NCBI GenBank assembly: GCA_012032555.1
Contig: JAAUSR010000051.1
Location: forward strand, 1-38,310
DNA: 38,310 bases
Source of the DNA: Thioploca sp.
GTDB taxonomy: Bacteria; Pseudomonadota; Gammaproteobacteria; Beggiatoales; Beggiatoaceae
Direction of reading: 5' to 3'
The notes under the pieces are model-generated. The model did not search any database, had not been told where the DNA came from, and saw only the letters and a program-made list of their open reading frames with translations. Of the stretch, positions 19,013 through 27,500 are shown in pieces. Numbering within the stretch: position 1 is the stretch's first letter; each line of letters opens with the position of its first letter. The translations under genes and the position numbers were made by a program.

Positions 19013-19276
19013 TTAGTTTAGTAGTTTAGTTAGTAGGGTGGGCATTGCCCCACTGCCCACCCTACCCTGGCTTTGCAATATTAAAGGATCTTGATTGGCA
19101 AAACTGGGGAATATCGGTAATTCATTAATAATGTCAGTTAATAATTCGGAGGCTTGTTGTTGTTCAAGGTAATGACTAATCAGTTGTTTAATGATTTCAT
19201 TCGGTGAGCAATGCGCTTGTTGCGCTATTTTATTTAAGCGGGTTTCTAATTCGGGTTCAAGGTTGATAGTGAGCAT
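19013..19276 (-). CDS. Solitary ribbon-helix-helix antitoxin-like protein, C-terminus formed by a palindrome
   Basis: The start MLTINLEPELETRLNKIAQQ with the helices CSPNEIIKQLISHYLEQQ matches the ribbon-helix-helix DNA-binding fold of RelB/CopG-type antitoxins. A good ribosome binding site (GAGGA, 8 bases from ATG) supports a real gene. The last ~16 codons, beginning GRVGSGAMPTLL, are read from the GTAGGGTGGGCA palindrome at 19033-19065, so the original end was probably shorter and the palindrome was inserted near the stop. No toxin gene lies on either side. Whether it is still functional is unclear. Confidence 0.65.
   Translation of the reverse strand: MLTINLEPELETRLNKIAQQAHCSPNEIIKQLISHYLEQQQASELLTDIINELPIFPSFANQDPLILQSQGRVGSGAMPTLLTKLLN
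19033..19065. repeat. Perfect 12-bp palindrome, GTAGGGTGGGCA type
   Basis: GTAGGGTGGGCA and TGCCCACCCTAC flank a 9-base loop. It overlaps the 3' end of the antitoxin-like gene. Confidence 0.85.
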
Positions 19277-19509
19277 AACAAATCCTCAAGTTTTACCGGG
19301 AAACACTTGCCTTTGACCGATTGATTGGAGGTAGGCTAATACTAGCCCGTATACACCTACCTTGTAAGATGGACAGATCAATAGTTAGATTTTTCATAAC
19401 AATTATTCCCCTATCTGATTCTCCTAGAGCAAGTATTAAGGCCTACTTTATTTAAAGTAACACTCCAACCATTTAAATAGCAATCACCTGATTATAGATA
19501 CCAGTAAAT

Positions 19510-19535
19510 GTTGGAGTTCGCAAGCTCACTCCAAC
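19510..19535. repeat. Short palindrome, GTTGGAGT type
   Basis: Perfect arms GTTGGAGT and ACTCCAAC around a 10-base loop, followed by CTAC. Confidence 0.75.
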
Positions 19536-19594
19536 CTACGCGAGCTCAATAACTGTTTCACCAAATTTTCTGGAGCCTAATAACACCGTAGGGT

Positions 19595-19708
19595 CACTGC
19601 CATTAAGTTAAGCGGTTAGGTGTTAGGGCGAACACGCAGGTTCGCCCCTACATACGTGGTATCTTGTAGGGGCAGACCTGCGTGTCTGCCCTTAACTTAA
19701 TGGCAGTG
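19595..19708. repeat. 114-base nested palindrome (MITE/REP-like)
   Basis: Perfect 18-bp terminal arms (CACTGCCATTAAGTTAAG at 19595-19612 and its complement at 19691-19708) enclose two oppositely oriented ~27-base copies. Each copy is itself a hairpin: GGGCGAAC/GTTCGCCC in the left and GGGCAGAC/GTCTGCCC in the right. The differences between the copies keep the pairing inside each hairpin. No coding capacity and no transposase nearby. Confidence 0.85.
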
Positions 19709-19715
19709 CACCGTA

Positions 19716-19734
19716 GGGTGGGCAATGCCCACCC
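19716..19734. repeat. Short palindrome, GGGTGGGCA type
   Basis: GGGTGGGCA and TGCCCACCC flank a single A, eight bases after the nested palindrome. Confidence 0.75.
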
Positions 19735-19776
19735 CACAAAATTCTAGCTTAACATCCCCGACGGACTTGATATCGA

Positions 19777-19837
19777 TTATGAGCAATTATGAGCAGTTAT
19801 AAGCAATTATAAAAAATTATAACCAATTTATGAGCAA
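19777..19837 (+). repeat. Six 10-base iteron-like units
   Basis: Degenerate tandem units of TTATGAGCAA, one per helical turn. The last unit begins the second copy of the dispersed repeat. Confidence 0.7.
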
Positions 19838-19912
19838 CGGTGATCGACATTATTTCATCATATTGATAATTAAGATTATTATATCTGGTATAATTATTGC
19901 CTTGAATAATCG
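19828..19912 (+). repeat. Dispersed repeat, copy 2
   Basis: TTATGAGCAA, then TTGATA, 20 bases, TATAAT, and TATTGCCTTGAATAATCG, parallel to copy 1 at 18797-18892. It lies upstream of the giant surface-protein gene and may supply its promoter, though the 20-base spacer is longer than usual. Confidence 0.6.
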
Positions 19913-20107
19913 CAATCAATCTCCACCTTGAGACTAAACCTCCTCAAAAAATAACTAAAACAAACTGCTATAGAAGTGCTATACTAACAACAATAAAACC
20001 ATAACAAAAATAATAAACTAATAACAATAATAACTATAAAAATAATAATTTAAGTTTAATTACTCCCAAGAACCTTGTTAAAATCCTATCCAACTGGAGG
20101 GTTTATT

Positions 20108-22366
20108 ATGGAAAAAATAATTGCCACAAGTCGATTATCTATCCTTTGCCGGTCTGCGTTCAATTTTTTCCTAATCACGGTTTTTCTAAATTTATTCTTT
20201 CTTCCTTTCCCTACTTGGGCTGGTCTGGAGTTCGTAGAAACGATTCAAGATGGTCAAGGTCAGATTGATGGACTTGGTGGTGCTACATCAGTGACGATGA
20301 GCCCTGATGATAAGTTTGTCTATGCACTAGGTGCTAGTGACAATGCTATAACCGTATTAGCACGTAATCCAGTCAGTGGAAAATTAGTCCTTACTCAGAT
20401 CCTTCAAGAAAACATTGATGGCGTCATAGGGTTAGCCGATCCTAGATCAGTCAAGGTAAGTGCTGATGGGAAATCAGTTTATGTAGCTTCTTGGTATGAT
20501 AGTGCGATAGCCGTGTTCTCGCGCGATCCGAGTAACGGTCAGTTATCTTTTCAACAAGCCCTTATGAACGGTCAAAAGGACGGGCAAACCGTAGTGGATG
20601 GGCTTGGTCGTGCTGTTTCGGTTACAGTGAGTGTTGATGGAAAATCGGTCTATGTAGCTGGCAATTTTGACAACGCGGTGACAATATTCTCACGCGATCC
20701 AAGTAACGGTCGATTAACTTTTCAACAAGCCCTTAAAAACAGTGATATTGGTATGGTAGATAAGAATTTGGATAGTCACTCGATCACAGTGAGTACTGAT
20801 GGCCAGTCGATTTATGTAGTCAGTTCTGCTAACAGCGCGATAGCAATGTTGAAACGCGATTCGGGTAGCGGCAAATTAAATTCCCCACAAGTCATCAAAA
20901 ACGGCGACAACGATGGCCAAAGTGGTGTGGTGGACGGACTTGCTAGTCCTAATTCAGTGACGGTGAGTGCCGACGGAAAGTCGGTCTATGCAACCTCTTG
21001 GAGTGATAATGCAGTGGCGGTGTTTTCGCGTGACCTGAGTAGCGGTCAATTAGCTTTTCAACAAGTCATCAAAGACGGTGACGATGATGGCAAAGTGAAT
21101 GGGCTTGTTAATCCTGATTCAGTTACGATGAGTGCCGACGGGAAATCAGTCTATGTGACCAGTTATTTTGACAGTGCGGTCGCGTGGTTTTTACGCAAAG
21201 AAGATGGCCGATTAAGTTTTCAAAAAGCCTTCATAAATGGTCAAGCTGGAGTAGATGGACTAAACACTTCTCGATCAGTTACGGTGAGTGCCGATGGCCA
21301 GTCGGTCTATGTGGCTAGTAGTTTTAACGGTGCAGTAGCAGTATTTTCGCGTGATCCAAGTAGCGATCTAACTTGGGAACAAGCCCTCAAAGATGGCGGT
21401 AATAGCATAGTAGATGGTCTGGCTTGGGCTAATTCGGTTACGGTAAGTGCCGACGGCAAGTCAGTCTATGTAGCCGGTTATGGTGACGCCGCGATAGCGG
21501 TGTTTTTGCGCAATCCAAGCACCGGTCAATTAACTTTTCAACAGGTACTCAAAGATGGCGATAGCGGCGTGGTGGATGGGCTTGCCGGTGTTTGCTCGGT
21601 CACGATAAGTACTGATGGTCAGTCGGTCTATGTGGCGAGTTACCATGATAATGCAGTAGCCGTGTTTAATCGCGATAAGGTTACTGGTCAATTAACTTTT
21701 CAACAAGTCATCAAGGATGGTGACGACGGTGGCAAGGTAGATGGGTTAGCTCTTGCTTGCTCGGTCACAGTAAGTGCTGACGGGAAATCTGTTTATGTGA
21801 CCGATTCTTTTAGAGATAATTCTGACAATGCGGTAGCAGTATTTTCGCGCGACCCAAACGGTCAATTAGATTTTCAACAAGTCATCAAAAACGGCGATAT
21901 AACCAAGGACGGTCATGTGGTGGAGGGGCTTTCTGGTGGTGCTACTGCTCACGCGGTCACGGTGAGTCCCGACGGCAATTCAGTCTATGTAGCTAGTTAT
22001 AGTGACAACGCGGTGGTTGTGTTTGCGCGCGATTCGAGCGATGGCCGTTTAAAATTTCAACAAGTTATCAAAAACGGTGACCAAATTATTAAAAACGGCG
22101 ATACTGGCATAGTGAATGAGCTTCAGAATGCTCTCTCGGTCACGGTGAGTGTCGATGGCAAATTGGTCTATGTGACTTCTGGTAGCGGGATGGTAGTGTT
22201 TACGCGTGATCAGAGTGACGGTCGATTAACAAGTATTCGACAGGTATTAAAAGGGGTCAGTGGGGCCTACTCGGTAGCAACGAGTACTGACGACCAGTCA
22301 GTCTATGTGGCTAATTATAACGTCAGCGCAATAGCAGAGTTTGTCCGTGATCCGGATACCGACTAG
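20108..22366 (+). CDS. Giant secreted surface protein, segment 1: signal peptide and 13 propeller repeats, ended by a nonsense TAG
   Basis: ATG 20108 is preferred because GGAGG at 20096-20100 sits 7 bases upstream; an in-frame TTG at 20075 lacks this. A signal peptide (residues 1-38, ending TWA) is followed by 13 repeats of the YVTN/lactonase-type blade, typically SVTVSADGKSVYVAS then NAVAVFSRDP and GQLTFQQV. The frame stops at TAG 22364-22366 in DPDTD-stop-LTF, where other repeats read GQLTF (a Gln codon). The same frame then continues with a 14th blade. Fourteen blades equal two seven-bladed propellers, which supports a single original protein. Extracellular binding is the likely role; enzyme activity is not implied. 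Confidence 0.85.
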   Translation: MEKIIATSRLSILCRSAFNFFLITVFLNLFFLPFPTWAGLEFVETIQDGQGQIDGLGGATSVTMSPDDKFVYALGASDNAITVLARNPVSGKLVLTQILQENIDGVIGLADPRSVKVSADGKSVYVASWYDSAIAVFSRDPSNGQLSFQQALMNGQKDGQTVVDGLGRAVSVTVSVDGKSVYVAGNFDNAVTIFSRDPSNGRLTFQQALKNSDIGMVDKNLDSHSITVSTDGQSIYVVSSANSAIAMLKRDSGSGKLNSPQVIKNGDNDGQSGVVDGLASPNSVTVSADGKSVYATSWSDNAVAVFSRDLSSGQLAFQQVIKDGDDDGKVNGLVNPDSVTMSADGKSVYVTSYFDSAVAWFLRKEDGRLSFQKAFINGQAGVDGLNTSRSVTVSADGQSVYVASSFNGAVAVFSRDPSSDLTWEQALKDGGNSIVDGLAWANSVTVSADGKSVYVAGYGDAAIAVFLRNPSTGQLTFQQVLKDGDSGVVDGLAGVCSVTISTDGQSVYVASYHDNAVAVFNRDKVTGQLTFQQVIKDGDDGGKVDGLALACSVTVSADGKSVYVTDSFRDNSDNAVAVFSRDPNGQLDFQQVIKNGDITKDGHVVEGLSGGATAHAVTVSPDGNSVYVASYSDNAVVVFARDSSDGRLKFQQVIKNGDQIIKNGDTGIVNELQNALSVTVSVDGKLVYVTSGSGMVVFTRDQSDGRLTSIRQVLKGVSGAYSVATSTDDQSVYVANYNVSAIAEFVRDPDTD

Positions 22367-24511
22367 TTAACTTTTGTTAAGCAAATAAAATATGGCGATT
22401 TTGGAATCAAAGGGTTAAGAGAAGCTTCTTCGGTAATAGTCAGCCCCGATAATCAGTCTGTTTACGTAACCGGTTTAGGAGATAATGCCCTAGTAGTATT
22501 TAATCGCACCAATTACCCCCCCATCAACATCCTCCCTCCCCCACCAACACTTCAGAAAAACACCCCAACCACGCTGAACCTTGATCTAGCTGACGACGAT
22601 GCCGGACTATTACCACTTCAAGTCACTCTCATAGCCACTAATGGAACGTTGACTTTAAACCATACTGACAACCTTACTTTTAACAGCGGCGATGGTCAAG
22701 ATGATAGTCAGCTCGTGATCGTAGGTAAGTTAGCCGATCTCAAAGCTGCTTTACAAGGAATAACTTTTACACCAACCCCTAATTTCAATGGCGAAGCGAG
22801 CTTAGAAATGATCTCTGATGATTTAGGTCATACCGGTAGTAGTGCCAAACAAGATCAAGATAAAATGACTTTCACCGTCGCTTTTGGCAATGATAAACCC
22901 GTCGTAGAGAACGTAGTAATGCAATATGGCTCGCCCGGACAATTAATCAAACTACAAATAAAAGCGACTGATCCGGATATTCCCAAACAAACTTTGAATT
23001 ATCGCCTAGAAGATCCACCAGCGGGTGCCACTATTGATTATAAAACCGGTCAGTTCAAGTGGACACCTACGCCAGAACAACTTGGCACCTTCACAATCCA
23101 AGTAATCGTTAACGATGGGATCGACGATTCCGAACTGCTGACTTTTCAAGTTATTATCACCGATAAACCGGTATTGAAACCGTTGGTGGATCAAACTATT
23201 CCCATTGCGAGTCAATTAACTTTAACTGCTCAAGCCACTTTTCCTGGCAAACAAGCCTTGAAGTATAGTTTAAAAAATGCCCCCACGGGAGCAAGTATCA
23301 ATGAAAAAACTGGAGTACTTACCTGGACACCAACTCAACTAGGGCAATTTCCATTTACCGTAGTCGTCACTGAACCATTAGGTCAACACACCGATGAAAC
23401 CACTTTTACGGTTACGGTTACCTCCATTGTCACTCATCTCGATTTGAACTTAAGTAGCCTAGCGCTATTTCAAAATAGTGAACTTAAAATCAAAGGTAAA
23501 TTAAGCAGTTATCCCAAACAGCCCAGCGGCTTGAATAATTTGGAAATTCAATTAGCACTCACGGCACCGGATGGGCAACAGACCACGCTAACAACCTCCA
23601 CCGCCGCCAGCGGCGAATATCATTTGGCTCAGCCGCTGATTTTAACGCAACCGGGACAGTATGTGGTGCAAACACAATGGCTTGGCAATGAGCGCCTCGC
23701 TGCTAGCCAGTCCGAGCCACAAACGGTATTAGTCAGTGCGTTAGCCGGTTATGCGTTGTTAATTCAAGGGCGAGATGCCCAGGGAAGTGGTGAAGCCGCT
23801 TATAACAAATCTTTTAATCGCGTTTATCGCAAACTCAAATATCGGGGTTTTCTTGATGAACATATTGAATATTTAAGTTATGAAACCAAGCCCGAAACCG
23901 ATATCATCATCGATGCTCGCCCAGATAAAGCCAGAATTCAAACCGCGTTGCAAACATTGCAAACGTTGCTCAATAACGACCCGGCACCGTTGTTCATCGT
24001 GATGCTGGATCATGGCGACACCAATGGCCAATTCTATCTCGATAATGGTGACGGTGAAACGATTATGCCAACTGAATTAAATACTTGGTTAACCACTTTA
24101 GAACAAGGTCTTAATTCCCAAGCGAAGGCTCAACCACGAGTAATTATTATCGGTGCTTGTTATTCGGGGAATTTCATTCCGACTTTGTCACAATCCGGTC
24201 GCGTCATCGTCACCAGTACCGCGGTAGGAGAAGAATCTTACAAAGGTCCCAAAGAACCCGATGAAGTACGCAGTGGCGAGTATTTTATTGAAGCCTTATT
24301 TGCGCCTCTGGGTCAAGGTGATTCGCTAGCTAGTGCCTTTGATTTAGCCACTTACGGTACGGAAAGTTTTACGCGTAAAACGATTACACTTATTTTAATA
24401 AACAGTTTCAAGATCATGCTGTACAACACCCGTTACTCGATGACAATGGGGATCGACAGGGAAGTAACGAGTTGGGAAACGATGGTCAGCAAGCGAAGCA
24501 CCTTTATTTAG
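22367..24511 (+). CDS. Giant surface protein, segment 2: last blade, Ig-like domains and C13/caspase-fold domain
   Basis: This is the in-frame continuation of segment 1 after the TAG; it has no credible start of its own. It holds blade 14 (SSVIVSPDNQSVYVTGLGD), a Pro-rich linker, a cadherin/Ig-type region, two He_PIG-like domains (TGQFKWTPTPEQLGTFTIQV, TGVLTWTPTQLGQFPFTVVV) and another beta-sandwich. A legumain-like (peptidase C13, caspase-fold) domain follows, from YALLIQGRDAQGSGEAAYNK: the catalytic His lies in FIVMLDHGD (~1302 in the joined protein) and Cys in IIGACYSGNF (~1351). After FTRKT (24371-24382) the frame is lost; the last ~40 codons to 24511 are out of frame. The protease may process this or neighbouring surface proteins. 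Confidence 0.8.
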   Translation, partial: LTFVKQIKYGDFGIKGLREASSVIVSPDNQSVYVTGLGDNALVVFNRTNYPPINILPPPPTLQKNTPTTLNLDLADDDAGLLPLQVTLIATNGTLTLNHTDNLTFNSGDGQDDSQLVIVGKLADLKAALQGITFTPTPNFNGEASLEMISDDLGHTGSSAKQDQDKMTFTVAFGNDKPVVENVVMQYGSPGQLIKLQIKATDPDIPKQTLNYRLEDPPAGATIDYKTGQFKWTPTPEQLGTFTIQVIVNDGIDDSELLTFQVIITDKPVLKPLVDQTIPIASQLTLTAQATFPGKQALKYSLKNAPTGASINEKTGVLTWTPTQLGQFPFTVVVTEPLGQHTDETTFTVTVTSIVTHLDLNLSSLALFQNSELKIKGKLSSYPKQPSGLNNLEIQLALTAPDGQQTTLTTSTAASGEYHLAQPLILTQPGQYVVQTQWLGNERLAASQSEPQTVLVSALAGYALLIQGRDAQGSGEAAYNKSFNRVYRKLKYRGFLDEHIEYLSYETKPETDIIIDARPDKARIQTALQTLQTLLNNDPAPLFIVMLDHGDTNGQFYLDNGDGETIMPTELNTWLTTLEQGLNSQAKAQPRVIIIGACYSGNFIPTLSQSGRVIVTSTAVGEESYKGPKEPDEVRSGEYFIEALFAPLGQGDSLASAFDLATYGTESFTRKTITLILINSFKIMLYNTRYSMTMGIDREVTSWETMVSKRSTFI

Positions 24512-27500
24512 GTTTAGGGCCACAATACGATGCTAATGCACCGGATAGTCCCGCTACCATTTTAAAAGTTGCATCTTCTTTATACTTGGATGCGAATACC
24601 GCCGTGGCGCAACTCTCAGCTTGGATCAACCATCCCAATCGGGTTAAAGATCAACAAGTATTGGTTGATATTCGTCCGCCTTCGCTACAATTAACTGATC
24701 AAGGTATTGAACACCACGGCCAACTGCAAATCAATGGCTTACAGCGAATTCAACTTCCGCTCGCTGAGGGCAATCACTTCCAAGGTCAAGTCGCAACGTT
24801 TACCGAAGCTGGCCAATATGAATTATTTTACTTTGTTATCGATAATCAAACTGGTGATATTTCACCGCTCCAACGTTCTAGCGTTTATAAAAATAAACTT
24901 AATAATCAACCGCCGATAGCGGTGCAATTACTTGCTCCGGCGGATGGCAGTGAAACCCAAACCGTGGTCATTTTTGACTGGAAAGCGAGTCAAGATCCCG
25001 ATAATGATTATTTTACTTATACGTTGTTACTCGGAACCGATCCGGCTTTGCAAAAAATTGTCTATCAGCAAGAAGATCTGAGTACCTCCATCACTTATTT
25101 GGACCAAACCGCCGTGATAGATGATCCCTTGAATCAAGGTCAACCGGGTTTACGCGATGGCACCCAGTATTTTTGGAAAGTTCAAGCCATTGATAAATAT
25201 GGGGCGATAGCCGAGAGTCCCATCTTCGCTTTCCAAACCAATGATACCAACTTTCCACCGGGCTTGGGCAGTCTTTACGTTTACAATGCAGTGGATTTTG
25301 TATCGTTAGAAAACGCCACGCTGAACTTTTGGGTAGTTGATGAGTGGGGCAATTTAGTTGTAGATACCAACGGCTTACCGATACCACTTGCTCAACCACC
25401 TGATATTTACCAGGATCAAGGTTTTTACGACATGACACTTCCCTATGGGCGTCGCCGTGCCACCGTTCAGGCCGACGGTTACCAGAAACAAGAAGTTCTT
25501 ATTGATACTACCGATGGTTTAGCTAACCTCCGCGTCGCCATGACGCCCACTGGTGGAATTGCAGCTCAACCGGGTCAATTACAATTTCGAGTAGCGCAAG
25601 CACGCTTGGAAGAAACACAAGGTCAAATCGCTATCTTAGTTGACCGGGTTGGTGGTGTGGATAGAGCGGTAGCGGTTAGCTATCAAATTTTAGCAACCAG
25701 TAGTGCCACTTTAGGAACTGATTATAGTGGCACCACAACCGGACAATTAAGTTGGGCTGATCAAGATACCGTCCCTAAAAAAATTATCTTGACTATTCAA
25801 GATGATAATCAACCCGAACCGGAAGAAACTATCCAATTACATCTCCACGATCCGACTGGCGGTGCCATCCTGGGTACCCCAGCGGAAATGACGATAACAC
25901 TCATCGATGACGAAACCTCGTTACCTCAACAACCGGGGGTGCTGCAATTTCTAACCATGCACTATGCCGCTAGCGAAAGTGAATCCCAGCCAGTCATCAC
26001 GGTAACCCGTACCGGCGGTGATGAGGGTCAAGTTGCTGTTGAATATCTCGTTACCAATCAGAGTACTGCTCAACTCAATACCGACTATACCGGCGGAACC
26101 GGCGTATTAACCTGGGCAAGTGGCGATAACGAACCTAAACGTCTACAACTAAACTTAATCGATGATACCATAGTGGAACCATTAGAAACCCTCGTGATTG
26201 AATTAGTCAATCCCACCAAAGGCGCAACTTTAGGTGAACATCAAAGTGCCACTTTAACGATCACCGATAATGATATCGCTGGCGCTGGACCGGGTACCGT
26301 GCAATTTGCCCAGTCCAATTATCAAGCTCACGAAGAAGAAGGTACCTTGAAAACGGTCACAGTTACTCGTACCGGTGGCAGTCAAGGTCAAGTCTTCGTA
26401 CAGTACCAAACCACCGTCGCCAGTACCGCCACAGCTGAGAGCGATTACCACGGTGGCACCGGTACCCTCACTTGGGAAGCTGGTGACAATGAAGCTAAAG
26501 TTATCAACCTCACTATTGTCGATGATCCTACCATTGAAACTGCAGAAACGATTCAATTGATGCTGTTAAATCCCAGTGGTGGTGTGATCTTAGGTAATCC
26601 GAACCAAGCGACTTTAACGATTTTGGATAATGATAGCAATAAGCCAACTAGCTCGACTGTGGATCAAACTACCACTGACGCATTTGGTAATCTAACGACC
26701 AGCACGTCGTCAATCCCGATTGATTCTGCAACGCCTACCGATTCGACTACCAACACCGGAACTGCAACGACCAACGTCGATTCGACTACCAACGCCGGAA
26801 CGTTGCAGTTTTTCACTAATACCTATTATCTAAATGAAGGGATTGGCGCGGTGAGTACTTTTACCGTCACTCGCACTGGTGGTAAGCAGGGAGCCGTATC
26901 AGTGAAATACACCACCACGACGGTGGGCACGGCTGATATCGGCTTAGATTATGTGGGCGGTAGTGGGTTACTCACCTGGGCCGCTGGCGACGATACCCCG
27001 AAAGCCATTGAAATTCAAATCATTGACGATTCACAAAGCGAAGGCCCAGAAACCATTCAGTTACAATTAGAAAATCCCACGGGTCATGCCCAACTGAGAA
27101 GTAACGATAGTGCCATTTTAATTATTGCGGATAATGACCCCAGTCCAGAACCAGTTGTAAATCAAAGTGATACGGCTATACTTCAATTTGAGTCCGCTTT
27201 ACGCTGGGTTCAAGAAGAAGACGGCCAGATTAAGCTGAAAGTAACACGTACTGGGAGCAGTCAAGGTGAAGTAGCGGTCAACTACTTAGAAACACTTCAC
27301 AGTAATGCCACCCTGGGAGAAGATTACCTCAATGGCAGTGGCTCACTGGTTTGGGCAGATGGTGATAATCAACCCCAAACGATTACTTTAGACTTAATCG
27401 ATGATGATTGGCCCGAAACCGAATTGATTCATTTAGTATTAGTGGAACCACTTGGTCAAGCGGTGTTAGGCCAACAAAGTGAAACCTTAATTATTCTTCA

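Larger units (their letters stand above)
18627..20107. other. Repeat-rich intergenic island
   Basis: About 1.5 kb with only one small supported gene (19013-19276, minus). It holds at least six short palindromes, a 114-base nested inverted repeat, two copies of a ~90-base direct repeat with 10-base iteron-like units, and an AT-rich tract before 20080. The palindromes resemble the GTAGGGTGGGCA and GTAGGTTGG type that is scattered through genomes of large sulfur bacteria and cyanobacteria (from memory). No transposase is present. Confidence 0.8.

Noticed and set aside
22360-22370. Programmed stop-codon readthrough or recoding at the TAG
   Set aside because: No stimulatory structure or special context is evident, and other single-base lesions in the window make mutation or sequence error simpler.
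22649-24511. Independent gene starting at TTG 22649
   Set aside because: The start lies inside a domain that continues unbroken from 22367; no ribosome binding site.
26640-26790. Ser/Thr-rich stretch as a separate repeat or recombination site
   Set aside because: It is in frame and reads as a flexible linker between Calx-beta domains.
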